Shown: positions 11,616 to 24,189 of the stretch, piece by piece
How the letters are laid out: each line of letters starts with the position of its first letter
Numbering within the stretch: the first letter of the stretch is position 1
Notes under the pieces: model-generated
The model's database searches: none
What the model saw: the letters and a program-made list of their open reading frames with translations, nothing else
What the model was told of the DNA's origin: nothing
Translations under genes and position numbers: made by a program
Origin: Ampullaceana balthica
Taxonomy: Eukaryota; Mollusca; Gastropoda; Lymnaeidae
DNA length: 64,000 nucleotides
Assembly (NCBI GenBank): GCA_944989445.1
Contig: CALYLW010000569.1
Location: forward strand, 414,214 to 478,213
Reading direction: 5' to 3'

Positions 11616-14600
11616 CAGGGCCGGCCTTAGGGCAAGGCGAACGAGGCAACCACCTTGTGCCCCGCGCTTTTCGGGGCCCCGCGCTTTGAAGAAAAAATTT
11701 TTACTACTTTTTTCAATTTTACTACTATTTCGCAATAAATTTTTTTAAAAATATTTTTTTAAAATAAATGATATCAAGAAAATTTAACAGGATAAAACGA
11801 TTAGAAAAATAAAGTGTTAATATAATAAAATATTATCAATTATTATCATCCTAAATCCTATTGCAAAAAGTATTTTTTTCCTAAGCATTTAGTAAGCATT
11901 GATGGATTCAGGCGAACATTTTAATTTTAGAAAAACGCCATTTTAGGTTTTAACTTGCTCTTTAAAGACAATTTCGATTTAAGGACACCCTCACGTCAAC
12001 CGAAAAGTCTTATATATTTAGCACCTAAGAACAAAATGTTTTGTTTTCGTTGCAAACTTTTTGGCAACAGTTTGTCTGCTTTGAGATATGACGAGATTTG
12101 TGCTTGGAAAAATGCCAGTGTGCAACTGTATGATCATGAAAAATCAAAGGGACTTTATTATCTACTTTGAAATGCTTTGAGCTGCCATGGAAAGCAGGCT
12201 TACAGCACGATACACAATTGACAAGCAAATTAAAAAAGTAATAAACATTGAAAAGGCTCGTTGACATAATGTATTTCAACGTCTCATGGCCAATGTCTAA
12301 TTTCTTGCTGAGCACAACATGGCTTTCCAACGTTAAGTGGATAAACTACATCAGGCACACAATGGAAACTTTTAGGGTCTCGTTGAATCGCTGGCAAAAT
12401 TTGATCCTTTTTTTGTAGGAGCATATTCGGAGTATACAAACTAATAAAATTCATGATCACTACTTGTGAAGGCGAATTCAAAACGTGCTCATTTCATTGA
12501 CGGGAAATAAGGTAATGAAAATTATTGTAGGAAGAGTAAAATCAGTAATTAGTTTTCAATAATACTTGATTGCACACCAGACCAAAGTGATCAAGAACAG
12601 ATGTCACTGACAATACGCTATGTAAGCACAGGATGGGGAATATTTTGAAGTAATTAATGAACACTTTATACGTTTTCTAAAAGTAAAAGAAAGTACTATA
12701 CAACACCTGCTTGATATCTTACTATTGGAACTGACAAAATTTGCTTAGATGTTTCTGAAATCCGCGGTCAAGGTTACGACAACGGTGCGAACATCAAGGG
12801 GAATAAGTCAGGCGTACAAGCTTGTCTTTTACTATAAAATTCCTTCCGCATTTTTACCCCTTGTACCTGTCACAGTTATAAATTGCTGCTATGTCATATG
12901 GCAAAAAACTTGTCCTGATGCAATGACGTTTTTTGATATAATTCAACAAAATTATTTCATGGTTTTATTTTCTGCTTCAACAAAGCGATAGGCTATCCTT
13001 TCCAAGTATGTTCGAAATATTTGTGAAATAAGATGGGAAAACCGTGTGGGAAAGTTTAAAGGCAGTGCGATATCAAGTAGCCGAAATCTATGATGCACTT
13101 TTCGAAGTTGAAGAGCAAAGTTGTGATCCAAAAGCTCGAAGTAAAGAAGTGTAATTGTGCAAAAAAAAACAAAAAAAAACTTAATAAATTCTGTTTGATT
13201 GTTTTCATTGCTTTTTTATACGTCATTTTGTTCCAATTTAATTACAGCAGCAAAGAATTACAAACTATTTCAGTCGATCTAGCAACTGCAGTTGACAGCA
13301 TAGAACATACTTGCAAATGGTTTAAGTCTTACATAAATGACGGTTTTGAAACAACAATAGCAATAGCAAAAGAAATTGCCACGGACTTACAATTTGAAAC
13401 CATATAATTTTTCAAAGAGTAGAGAATGCGAAAAAGAAAAAAAAAGAAAAATGAAGGAGAAGGTGAAGGATTTGTAGATGCACAAGAAAAATTTCGCAGT
13501 TTTTAAACTGTTATGTCGATGGACAGTCGCTTTGAGCAACTGCGAAGGCATCATGCCTCGTTTAGATTTTAAAACAAATAAATTTAATCAATTAGAAAAA
13601 AATGATCTACTAAATTGCAGTATGAATCTGGAGAAATAAATAGACGTAAAAAAAAGATTTTTAAAAATCACGTTTTTATAAGTGTACTAAAAAGAAGAAA
13701 ATAATTTAAAACCAATAAGTTCAAGTACTTTCATATAATATGACTAAAACTTTGGTCGGGCGCTTTTTTAGGTATGCAATTCACTCACTCTCTCACTTAT
13801 AGATATCTTTTTTGCCTTCTTATTTATAAATCTTTAATTTTTATACCAAACACCCGCCCCACCTTTTAGTCATATTATATGACAGTACTTGAACTTATAA
13901 GTTTTAAATTATTTTCTTCTTTTTAGAACACATAAAAAAACGTGTTTTTTTAAAATCTTTTTTTACCTCTATTTATTTTATTCTTTTTAGTCTACTTACA
14001 AAAACGTGGTTTTTTAAAATATTTTTTTTACCTCTATTTTTTTTTACCAAACACCTCATAAGCGCCCGCCCAACGTTTTAAAAACACGTTGATGTGGTCA
14101 CGGGGTAAACTCATGGATGTCAACAAAAGCAGACGGTACAGATGCTTATATATAGATAAACTAAAAAGTTCAATAATTTAATAACGATACATTCGATCGA
14201 TCTGAAATTTTGATACAATGCATTACCTTCCAAGATCTATATGTGGTAAATTTTGAGATCTCTAGGACCATCAAAAGTGGTTTAATTTTACGTTGGCATA
14301 TTTGAAAAATTGTGGACAGACAAACCAACAAACCAACAAACAGGAACGAAAGTGTGTTAATAAAAACGAGGTTAAAAAAGCTAAGAGCCTGCGAAAATTA
14401 GGATCTTGATGGTTTCATGGTTTCTGAAGAGTTGCAATCATTGAGTTCCACAACTCCTGCAGTAACCTACAGCTATCTTGTTTAGATTGTGCAGTTTCTT
14501 TCAGTGACTTTCCTAACACACACATTGAACTTTGAATACTTGTAACTTTTGTATTACTGTCACTATGGCTTCGGGAGAAAGACTCTTTTCGAAACTAAAA

Positions 14601-14740
14601 CTTTTTAAACCTATGTGTGAACAAAAATGATTCAAGTTTGGATCAGTAACTTGGCATTAATTTCGTAAATTGAGAATGCCGTAGATAAGGATAAGACTAT
14701 CATTAGCTTATTTCAGATTTTGCAGCAACCAAAATTCGCT
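11616..14740 (+). pseudogene. decayed hAT transposase (ZMYM1-like), interrupted by a second element
   Basis: A hAT-type terminus (cagggccggccttagggc) at 11616 precedes a broken transposase frame. Seen in order: a TTF-type zinc finger with FCFRCKLFG and a downstream HEKSKG (about 12034-12150); a stretch with FLAEHNMAF and NGNF plus LAKFDPFF (about 12295-12420); DCTPDQSDQEQ then IRYV (about 12570-12625); a GQGYDNGANIKG and CHS-type segment (about 12765-12880); a helical segment with SVDLATAVDSIEHT and YINDGFETTIA (13210-13400); and a C-terminal dimerisation piece GERLFSKLKLFKP (about 14570-14615). These follow the order of hAT transposases of the ZMYM1-like group. Many stops and frameshifts make it non-functional. 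A fold-back element at about 13650-14375 separates the C-terminal piece from the rest. The right terminus was not found. Confidence 0.8.
13650..14375 (+). mobile_element. fold-back element inserted in the hAT remnant
   Basis: The segment aaaaagaagaaaataattta at about 13690 recurs inverted at about 13905 (taaattattttcttcttttt), with the intervening tcatataatatgactaaaa block also inverted, so roughly 130-bp arms fold back. Downstream come gataaactaaaaagttcaat and the hairpin core cgatcgatctgaaattttg, then ccaacaaaccaacaaac at the right edge. The same arrangement occurs at 38570-39590. Non-coding. Confidence 0.7.
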
Positions 14741-14954
14741 AGTGTATATAGTTATAATTTTAAGTTATATATATATCTATATCTATAAACTGTCAATTAT
14801 CAAAACAAAACAAAAAACAAAACTTTAGTTATTAATATCTTCATGATTTTTAGGATCTTCAATTAAAAGAATAAAACTGTACTAACTGATGTGTCAGTGA
14901 TATTATAGAAGAGACATTTTAATAATTTAATTTTTTATTTTCCCATTTTTTTAA

Positions 14955-15267
14955 ATACCAGATACAAGCCGCGGCATAGCTTACGCCGCAGACTTGCTCA
15001 TAGATAGCGTAAAGAACCATGGGAGGAGTGGGGAGGAAGGACACAAACAGCAGCATGAAGAAATGAAAACAACGTGAGTGAACGTCGGGGGTGGATAGCA
15101 GACGCATTGTTGGTCTCGAGATATGCGCACTGAGGTTGTTGTTACCTTCCCCCCCCCAGCCCACACCCTTTACTAACATCGCTTGCCACCATAAACTGAG
15201 AACTGACTCACCGAGGCTCATTCTTCATGCTTATTTGCATACGACTTGCTCTTGTTCTTGTGAATCT
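14955..15267 (+). mobile_element. short GCGGCGTA-family element
   Basis: It contains gccgcggcatagcttacgcc followed by gcagacttgctcatagatag, the family's 5' block, and ends with a ttgcatacgacttgctcttg-type segment that resembles the family's 3' block. It abuts the left end of the giant inverted repeat at 15263. Open frames on both strands here are composition artefacts. Confidence 0.55.
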
Positions 15268-18079
15268 ATACTAATAAAAGGCAAAGCCCTCACTGACTGA
15301 CTGACTGACTGACTGACTGATTCATCACTAATTCTCCAATTTCCCGTGTAGGTAGAAACATGAAACTTTGAGAAGTTGTCGAGTAGCCTCTCGCGACGAA
15401 AATTGGAGTAAAAGAATTTTAAAAATAACACTCATGGGGGCCGGGGGCCCAAAAACGTTTTTTTTTCCTTATATGGCCTATATAAAATTTGAAAATCACC
15501 AATTCTCCTATTTCCCGAGTAGGCAGAAGCATGAAACTTTGGGAAATTGTTGAGTACAATCCCGCGATGGTAACGGGAGAAAAATATTTAAATTATCACT
15601 TCCTGGGGGCCGGGGGCCCAAATTAAGTTTTTTCCTGATTCGAGCTATATAAAAACTAAAAATCACTAATTCTCCTATTTCCCGTGTAGGTAGAAGCATG
15701 GAACACTAGGTAGTTGATAAGCACACTTCCGCGATGGTAACAAGCGAAAAGAATATTTAAAATAACACTTAATGGGGTCCGGGGGCCCAAATGTAGTTTT
15801 TTTCTTATATAAAAAACTGACTCATCACTAATTCTCCAACTTCCAGTGTAGGTATTAACATGAAACTTTGGGAACTTGCTGAGTACACTCTCTCAACGAT
15901 AATTGGCGAATAAAAATTTTAAAATTCACACTGTTGGGGGCCCGGGGCCCAAAAACGCTTTTTTGGACCCCATTAAGTGTTTTTTTTTAAAAATTCGCTT
16001 GTTACCATCGCGGAAGTGTGCTTATCAACTACCTAGTGTTTCATGCTTCTACTTACACGGGAAATAGGAGAATTAGTGATTTTTAGTTTTTATATAGCTC
16101 ATATAAGGAATAAACTTCATTTGGGCCCCCGGCCCCCAGGAAGTGATAATTTAAATGTTTTTTCTCCCGTTTCCATCGCGGGTTTGTACACAACAACTTT
16201 CCAAAGTTTCATGCGTCTGCCTACTCGGGAAATAGGAGGATTAGTAATTTTCAAATGTTTATTTAGCCAATGGAAGGGGAAAAAAAGATTTTGGGCCCCC
16301 CGGCCCCCATGAAGCTGAATTTATAAATTCTTTTTCGCCATTTGTCGTTGAGAGAGGCTACTTGACAACTTCCCAAGGTTTCATGCTTCTACATACACGG
16401 GAAATCCGAGAATTAGTGATGCGTCAGTTTTAATATAAGAAAAGACTACATTTTGGCCCCGGGCCCCCAGTAAGTGATAATTTAAATATTGTTTTTACCT
16501 GTTACCATCGTGAAAGTGTACTTAAAACTACTCGGGAAACAGGAGAATTGTTGATTTTAAAATTTTATATAGGCCATATTAGGAAAAAAAACTTTTTTGG
16601 GCCCCTGGCCCCCATAAGTGTTAATTTAAAAATTCTTTTACGCCAATTTTCGTGGCGAGAGGCTACTCAACAACTTCCCAAAGTTTCATGCTTCTACCTA
16701 CGCGGTAAATCTGAGATTAGTGATGAGTCTGTTTTAATAAAAGAAGAAACTACATTTTGGCCCCCGGCCCCATTAAGTGATAATTTAAATATTGTTTTTA
16801 CCTGTTACCATCGTGAGAGTGTACTTAAAAACTACCCCAAGTTTCATGCTTCTACCTACACGGGAAATAGGAGAATTTGTGATTTTTAGTTTTTGTATAG
16901 CTCATATTAGAAAAAAACTTCATTTGGGCCCCCGGCCCCCAGGAAGTGATAATTTAATTTTTTTTTCCTCCTGTTACCATTGCGGGGTTTGTACTCAACA
17001 ATTTCCCAAAGTTTCATGCTTCTGCCTACTCGAGAAATGAGAAAATTAGTTATTTCATATTCTATAAAGTCCATAGTAGGAAAAAAGCGTTTTTGGGCCC
17101 CGGGCCCCCAACAGTGTGAATTTTAAAATTCTTATTCGCCAATTATCGTTGAGAGAGTGTACTCAGCAAGGTCCCAAAGTTTCATGCTAATACCTACACG
17201 GGAAGTTGGAGAATTAGTGATGAGTCAGTTGTTTATATAAGAAAAAAACTACATTTGGGCCCCCGAACCCCATTAAGTGTTATTTTAAATATTTTTTTCG
17301 CTTGTTAACATCGCGGAAGTGCGCTTATCAACTACTAAGTGTTTCATGCTTCTACCTACACGGAAAATAGGAGAATTAGTGATTTTTAGTTTGTATAAAG
17401 CTCGAATAAGGAAAAAACTTCATTTTGGCCCCCGGCCCCCAGGAAGTGATAATTTAATTTTTTTTCCTCCCGTTACCATCGCGGGGTTGTACTCAACAAT
17501 TTCCCAAAGTTTCATGCTTCTGCCTACTCGAGAAATGAGAAAATTAGTGATTTCATATTCTATATAGTCCATATAAGGAAAAAAAGCGTTTTTGGGGCCC
17601 CTGGCCCCCAACAGTGTGAATTTTAAAATTCTTTTACTCCAATTTTCGTCGCGAGAGGCTACTCGACATGTTCCCAAAGTTTCATGCTTCTACCTACACG
17701 CGAAGTTGGAGAATTAGTGATGAATAAAAAAAAACGTTTTTGGGCCCCTGGCCCCCATGAGTGTTATTTTTAAAATTCTTTTACTCCAATTTTCGTCGCG
17801 AGAGGCTACTCGACAACTTACCAAAGTTTCATGCTTCTGCCTACACGGGAAATTGGAGAATTAGTGATGAATATAAAAAACTTTTTTGGGCCCCCGGCCC
17901 CCATGAGTGTTATTTTTAAAATTCTTTTACTCCAATTTTCGTCGCGAGAGGCTACTCGACAACTTCCCAAAGTTTCATGCTTCTACCTACACGGGAAGTT
18001 GGAGAATTAGTGATGAATCAGTCAGTCACTCAGTCAGTCAGTCAGTCAGTGAGGGCTTTGCCTTTTATTAGTATAGATT
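15263..18079. mobile_element. 2.8-kb giant inverted-repeat element made of tandem units
   Basis: Both ends carry aatctatactaataaaagg then caaagccctcactgactgac, in inverted orientation (15263 and 18079). The interior is a series of roughly 170-200 bp units containing ctacctacacgggaaatagg, agaattagtgatttttag, the gggcccccggcccccag cluster and ttaccatcgcggg. From the left end to about 15960 the units run in one orientation; from about 15965 to the right end they run in the opposite one, so a turn-round occurs near ggcccaaaaacgcttttttg. Many units carry an open frame of the form PTREIGELVIF, but it is broken between units and reflects repetition, not a gene. Non-coding; mobilising enzyme unknown. 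Confidence 0.85.
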
Positions 18080-18340
18080 AAATTCGTCCACCTTAAAAAT
18101 CCTGGATATTTATATTAATAGATTGTCAACTTAATATGACAGCCTTATAAAATACGGATGGTTTCATAGTTAATTTTTTAAAACATTGAATGCGCTACAG
18201 ATTTATAAATTTGACTAATTTTTCCCATAACACTGTATAATTTAGAAACTAGATTTCTAATCATAGGAGACTGTAAGATACTGTCAGTTGTTGTTAAATG
18301 TTATGTTCATCTTTTGAAAATAGCAACTTAGAAATTCAAT

Positions 18341-18680
18341 ATCCTATATAATAAAAGGCTAAGTTCTGTCCGGTCATCGATAGCGATTGGTCTCTCAAAC
18401 ACACATGACTCCTACAGCCAATCATATCAAGTTTACGCGGACGTTCAAAACGAGTTATTTTTGGTGCAGCATTTCTTCCAAAACTTTATTTTGAGTTATG
18501 CGCGTTGGGATTTATAGTCAAAAGCTCTGTTTCTACGAGTTATTTATTTTAACTATAATGAATAGTAATTTTGTCGTGATGCACATGTAATGCCGGTCGA
18601 GACGGCTGTTGAAGGGGAGTTAGAACATGCCACCGAACGGTGGCGGAACGTACGTGGACGGGCTTGGTTGCTCGTATATA
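18341..18680 (+). mobile_element. non-coding element starting TATATAATAAAAGGCTAAG, copy 2
   Basis: Starts atcctatataataaaaggct and ends near gtggacgggcttggttgctc, matching 6678-7018 in reverse orientation almost block for block. The small hairpin gccaccgaacggtggc is retained. Its 5' motif resembles the end of the giant inverted repeat (actaataaaaggcaaag), suggesting related termini. Confidence 0.7.
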
Positions 18681-18963
18681 TATATTGTTTTTCAAAACTA
18701 TTTTTGTGTATGTATCTTTTGAATTGTTGTATTACCTTAACTGATTTTATCACCGTGTAGTTTCCATAATGATATGATTTCATTAAAACTACAATTATTT
18801 CATTCCATGAAATTTGTTGACAATTTATACTTTAAAAATTTCAAAATAATAATACGGCTTATATGAAGCTGGTTCGTCAAAATATGCAATCATAAAATGC
18901 ATTAATTGTTTTGTTTTTCTATTTTTAAATTTAAAAATATTTAAAGTTCTCCATTATTAAATA

Positions 18964-19255
18964 ACTAGCGTATCACCCGTCAAAAATGACAGAAGTTCTC
19001 AAAATAAATACACATCAGATTCAATAATAACGTAATACGGATATTTCATTTAAGTGATTAATTTTATTTGATTCATTTATTATCATATTGAACAATTTTA
19101 TGCGGAACGTCCGAAAAGTGTTATTTTTGGTGTAGCACTATAAAACAGAATCTATCGCAGCGCCACCTAACTAAAATCGATCGCAGCGCCACTTAACTAT
19201 AATTACATCCATACATACATACAGACAACGGGAATTGTGTATATTGATTGTTTAT
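18964..19255 (+). mobile_element. ACTAG...TATCACCCGTCAAAAATGAC element, + copy
   Basis: Begins actagcgtatcacccgtcaa, continues through aatacacatcagattcaata and attgaacaattttatgcgga, and ends near acaacgggaattgtgtatat. A matching copy in the opposite orientation lies at 21345-21599. Two repeats of atcgcagcgccac(c/t)taact lie near its 3' end. Confidence 0.7.
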
Positions 19256-19869
19256 ACCCTATAAAATTATAAAATTTTAAACTTATAAAAACACTTAAAG
19301 TTGACATTTATAAGCGCAATGCATTCGTAGATAAAACTTTTAATTTGTATGATTTCATTCATGGCATTCTCTTTAAGAGTCGAACTCATGATGTTAGGAT
19401 TTCTCTGTTTTATGATTTCATTAAATATCTTATTGAATGTTTAAATAATCTCAAAAATAAAAATGTAAATAAATCTAAGATTTAATTTCTGAAAACCTTA
19501 AGTCATTCACTTCAATACTTACATAACCAATGTTCCTTTTAAGCTGCGTTTTGCGCGGCCGCGCAGACATTTGACTGACGCCGCACAGCTGTTTAGAATT
19601 ACCGTGCAGCAAATTTTGTTAAATTGTTACACAAAAAATTGATGCTGCGCAAATTTGCACACGATTTTTCTTGTTTTTGGTTGGCCCAAAGACCAACAAA
19701 CCTTAGAGGGCACATTGATCCTAACTGCTGTATATAAACTTTACCAATCATGTTCAGTGTATTGAATGTCTTTTAAAACATTTATTCAATTTAAAATATA
19801 GTCATTTAATTAAACATTTTAATTTTTCCTGGAGATAAATCCTAAATGACCCCCTTTCCAGTCCATGCC

Positions 19870-20215
19870 TGACTATGGGGCAATTGAAGTAGCGTTCACA
19901 AGTTCATTTAGCCACCACTAACGAGCAAGGGATTGTGTGGCCAGCACAGTGCCCCGGGGGCCATGCCAGCACCAAGAATAGAACCCGCGACTGTCTTCTA
20001 CCTCGGTTTGGCAGTCCAGCGCGCTACCGCTAGACCACCGCTAGACCACCACGGCCATCTTCACAAGTTTAGCCACCACTAACGAGCACGGGAATGTGTT
20101 GCCAGCACAATGCCCCAGGGGCCTTGCCAGTACCTGGGCTCGAAACCGCGACTAGGGATCTGCCTAGGATCAATAGTCCAGTGCGCTACCATGGCGTGTA
20201 AAACAGTCATCTCAA
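19870..20215 (-). repeat. two tandem copies of a tRNA-derived SINE
   Basis: On the minus strand each copy has a tRNA-like head (A box ggtctagcggtagcgcgctg in the right-hand part of the first copy, B box cgcgggttctattc or cgcggtttcgagccc) followed by ggccccggggcactgtgctg-like and tgctcgttagtggtggct tails. Copy one is about 19870-20062 and copy two about 20066-20215. The ctagaccaccg segment is duplicated inside copy one. The split promoter points to RNA polymerase III transcription. Confidence 0.7.
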
Positions 20216-20219
20216 CTTA

Positions 20220-21340
20220 ATGCTATAACTGAGACAGACAAAAACGTTGCACTTCGTTTATAACATATAATACTATTTGTGGTAGAAATCTTTAAAATAA
20301 TAGTACAATACGTGCCCTAAATAATATGTAAAAAAATATTTTATCAAGTTTGAGTTAAAATTATGTAGAAATTAACTAAAATAGCTATTATTACATATAG
20401 ATATTAGGCTAAATATTTAAACATTTTCTTTTTTATATATTTTAAATCTTGTTTAAACAAAGTAGTTCTTGGGTATATTATTTAGAGCTTAATTATTAAT
20501 AAACACGATGTTTCAAACTATAAATAAAATATTATGTATATCTATTTTTTAAAGCTATTACATACATTTTATCTATATATATATATTTTTTTAAAAAAGA
20601 TATTACATACATTATTATGTGTATCTATATTTTAAAGCTATTATATACATTATTTTGACAAATTTACAAAAAAATAATAGTTTATTTTATAATGACAAAT
20701 GTAGCTTGTCAAATACGCAATTTGTAAATTCCTTTGCCTTTGACATTTTTTTTCTACTGAATAATCTCTTGTTTTTCAGACTTCTATCTCGTTGTAAATC
20801 GACTCAAGCAAATAATTGGTCCCATCCCGAGAGAGAAAACAAAAAAATATCTTTAAAAAATGTTAAGAGATATATAAATATTTAAGTTTTTGAAAGACGT
20901 GATTATCCGAAAGATGAAGTTTCGAGATTTCTACGGCTACACTCAGGCAATAATTGTTCATAAACGTTGTTATTTAAACCAGTGCTATGGAGAAACAAAA
21001 GGCACTATACACAGAAAACAGGCAATACTTTATCACACAATCTGATGGAAAATTCCTTTAACGAGAAATTAGACTCACACATCGGCACACTTGTAGACAT
21101 CATGTACAAGACAATAACAGAGCATTTCACTTAGAAGTATTTTCGAATTGCTTTTCTCTGGTACTGGTTGTATTGAAGTTACGAGTGCAGTATATAAATA
21201 AATGAAAAATTAGGTCAAAGCCGTTGTATATATTCAAAAATAATAGCATGAGACAAGATGAAGCTTTGCCAATAGTGTTTCTTTTAGAGTTTATACACCG
21301 AGAGTGGCGGACAGGAAAAGAAGACAGAAAAAAAAATATT
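20220..21340. other. AT-rich stretch, nothing recognised
   Basis: Contains runs of TA/TTTTTAAA and weak duplications of a ttttaaagctattacatacatt segment at about 20550-20650. No supported gene. Confidence 0.35.
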
Positions 21341-21344
21341 TACC

Positions 21345-21599
21345 AATAATCTAAATCAATATACATAATTCCCGTCGTCTGTATGGTTGTAATTGTAATG
21401 CTAATTTCTAATTTTAGAAAGCAGCGCACCAAATTACTGCGCCAATAATTACACTATTCGAACGTTCCGCATAAAATTGTTCAATATAATAATAAATGAA
21501 TCAAATAAAATAAATGAAAGTTCTGTATTACGTTATTTTTTAATCTGATGTGTATTTATTTAGAAAACTTACGTCATTTTTGACGGGTGATACACTAGT
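21345..21599 (-). mobile_element. ACTAG...TATCACCCGTCAAAAATGAC element, - copy
   Basis: Reverse complement of the 18964 element: it ends (in + coordinates) tttgacgggtgatacactag and contains tgcgccaataattac and gaacgttccgcataaaattg. A tttagaaagcagcgcaccaa block is shared with the elements at 28.7-28.9 and 45.0 kb, linking these families. Confidence 0.7.
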
Positions 21600-21740
21600 T
21601 TATATAAAATTCCTTAGATGTTAATTTAAAGTATGTATATCTAAAGCGTCTTTTTTATTCAATTCAAGGGATTAAACTAAACTAATCCTTGACATTTAGT
21701 ATAAATGCAGTTGCTTCCCACAAAATCTAAAGATTTAAAA

Positions 21741-22021
21741 GGGGGCCTTCTATAAAGTACGTCATGCTATTTTTTTACCATTTTAACCCCCCCCCCTCCC
21801 CCTGTCACAAACTGTCACACAATCTCGGAACCCCCTCCCCCTCTAAAGTACGTCCCACTTTCGAACAAAAATGTTGTTTTTTATTAACAAAATAATTAAA
21901 ATTTAATATAAACCACCGTGACGTCACACATGGCCGAACCCCCCTCCCCCTGTCACAAACTGTCACACTTTCTTACAAACCCTCCCCCTCTGAAGCGTGA
22001 CGTACTTTATGGACGGCCTCT
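21741..22021 (+). mobile_element. 281-bp MITE with long imperfect terminal inverted repeats
   Basis: Left end gggggccttctataaagtac then gtcatgc; right end gcgtgacgtactttatggac then ggcctct. These pair as inverted termini. Two internal runs of ccccctccccctgtcacaaa repeat the theme. A shorter relative is at 10663-10896. No coding. Confidence 0.75.
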
Positions 22022-22061
22022 ATGACTAATGTTTATTGGTAGAGGATACTATCTTGTGTAG

Positions 22062-22442
22062 CAGGGGTCACCAAACTTTTTTCACGGCTTGACCCCAGAA
22101 TTTTAAAAGAATAACAATAGCGGGACGGTTGGCAATCCTAGAAGAAAACTAAATTTAAGTTTATACTTCAATGTTAATCGTGGTCCAAAATAATTATTAT
22201 GCAAAAAGATGAACTTACTTTTTTAAAATATTCTAAATAATGTTATTGAAAATTGTATATTTTAAGACCATTGCAGCCGTGAGTCCACAAGCGTATAAAG
22301 ATATAATGTTTTATATTTATTAGTTCATGTGTGTAAAGACGTCTCGTGTGCCAGATGTTTTTTCAAGCAGTTTCATCACTCAAGTAAGTGAAATCGCGTG
22401 GAGGAGTGAATTGGGCCGCGGGCCGTAGTTTGTTTAACTTTG
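22062..22442 (+). mobile_element. hAT-type MITE (CAGGGGTCACCAAACTTTTT)
   Basis: The left end caggggtcaccaaacttttt and the right region ggccgcgggccgtagtttgt are the usual ends of one widespread hAT MITE class. The right terminus is eroded and the target duplication is not clear. Confidence 0.55.
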
Positions 22443-23050
22443 TCTTATAGGAGTATCAAGCTAAAAGAGGCGCTAAATAACAGTAAATTTTTGCGTCTAA
22501 ATTTAGCCCAGATATTCCTATTGCATTACCTAAATTTTTTACAGAGATAATTTGGTTTTTTTTTATTCCATTTTTTGTTTTGTTTTTGATGAGTTTTGTT
22601 CAACACAATAAATGATTTGTGTGATTTTTAATCATCTTTCTAAAGAAATACTTAAAATAAATATAGTCTATTCCGAAAAAAGTGATTAAGGTACTAGCAT
22701 TTATTATATTCAATTAATTGTTTTTAATTTATTTTTTTTTAGCAACGCCATTCAACCTTTTTTTGTTCTTACATTTATCGTATCAAGTTATCTTCCTGTC
22801 TTTGATTCCTTCAAAGAATCAAAATTGTTTTGTGTGAAAATTTTTTTTTCTTCATGTTCAGAGAACATCGGTGTATTAACATACTTTGTAGATTGTCAGG
22901 ACCTTTGACAGGATAACTTCTCAAGCGTTTTCGTGTTTTAAACGTAATTCACAGCAAATATTTTAAACGAGACGTTTTAATTTGATTAATTGTTTGCAAG
23001 CCACAATGTTAGCTCAAAAGTGCCGCCATTACGCCACCGTCGGTATAGAG

Positions 23051-23364
23051 CAGGGATCGGGAAACAATTGCTCGCGAGGCAGATGTGGCTCTATTTATGA
23101 CTGCATCTGGCTCTCAGACAAAAGTTGGATTAAAATTGTTTTTTTTTAAAATCAGACATCTTTGATCTAATACATATTAATCGCATATAAATAAAAACAA
23201 ATTCAGAGACATAATTATTGTTTTTTTATTGTTGAAATTACACAAAATGTACGCATGTACTTGAATTTTTTTGTTTTAAAAATAATGTGTGGCTCTCACA
23301 GAATTACTTTTCAAAATATGTGATGTATATGGCTCTCTCAGACAAAAAGTTTCCTGACCCCTTG
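23051..23364 (+). mobile_element. hAT MITE (CAGGGATCGGGAAAC ends)
   Basis: Left end cagggatcgggaaac and right end gtttcctgaccccttg are inverted. The candidate 8-bp flanks (gtatagag and gtattttg) match at five of eight bases, so the insertion is old. The internal words tggctctcacagaattactt then ttcaaaatatgtg recur in the fragment at 63425-63649. Confidence 0.65.
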
Positions 23365-23709
23365 GTATTTTGGTATAGAGTATAGACATTGCGGTGACAT
23401 TGATTTTCATGGTACCCTGGCTTAATTTGCTACCCGGTTAAATGCAACGTTTACAGGCCTAATAATGACCATAGGTATGTTTTAAATATTGAACACACAT
23501 ATAATGGCTTCAAAAAGGGTTTCATAAGAAAACTGTTTGAGAGTAAAATAAGCCTTTCATATATAATGCTCAGTATTATTTTGACCGGCAATTTGTATAC
23601 CATCAAGTTGTTAGAAAAATCCATATTCATGTTTTCTTGTAAACCCGACATTTGTTGAGATGTATCACTTCACCATAAAGAAAAGCTATAATGAAGTCAA
23701 ACAGACATT

Positions 23710-24189
23710 TGTTGACACTCGCAGAGTCATACACCACACGTTCATTGTCCCTCCGTTCGATAACAACAACAGGGACCATGGCATGTAGAGCATCCAATCA
23801 GCAGCGCTTGGTCAGAGTCACTTGAGCAGCCAATATCGTCATATAAATAAGGGAGTTTTCCGATCCTCTCTGTCTCTTACCAAAGGTGTTCTTTGAGGAC
23901 CAGTTTAGACAAGTTTTTTCACCCTGATCTGACTGAGTTTATTTGCAGTTGAAGTTTAGTATTAGATTTAGTGTTTGCATTTTATTATATTAACATTTTA
24001 TTTTTGGTAAAATTGTTGAAAATATTTTCTTTAATTAGATAATAGATGTTTGAATTATTACTTGATAACTCTTGGCTAGTAAATCCAGGAATATATACAG
24101 TTCATTGTACCATTAGAATGGCAATTAGTCATGGCTGAGAGGGGGCACAGATAACTAGTTAAAAGTAACCCGTGAACAGGACATCGACA
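23710..24189 (+). mobile_element. probable solo or truncated LTR of a Gypsy-type retrotransposon
   Basis: The segment begins tgttgacactcgcagagtca and contains two CCAAT motifs (gcatccaatcagcag, gcagccaatatcg), a TATA-like box (catataaataaggg at about 23841) and a pyrimidine-rich start-like region just after it. It ends near catcgaca, immediately before atttggcggtgacataac, which looks like a tRNA primer-binding site context known from Gypsy elements. No gag or pol follows, so at most an LTR and a leader remain. The reading depends on the TG...CA boundaries, which I chose by eye. A host promoter is the alternative. Confidence 0.4.

Noticed and set aside
16043..17567. Several frames with PTREIGELVIF-type repeats
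   Set aside because: They are the repeated unit of the giant inverted repeat read in one frame; they break between units and have no protein-family likeness.
15300..18040. CRISPR-like array
   Set aside because: Units are diverged and of variable length without unique spacers, in animal nuclear DNA.
15263..18079. Canonical Helitron
   Set aside because: No TC start or CTRR end with a 3' hairpin is seen; the ends are inverted repeats. A Helentron-like origin cannot be excluded.
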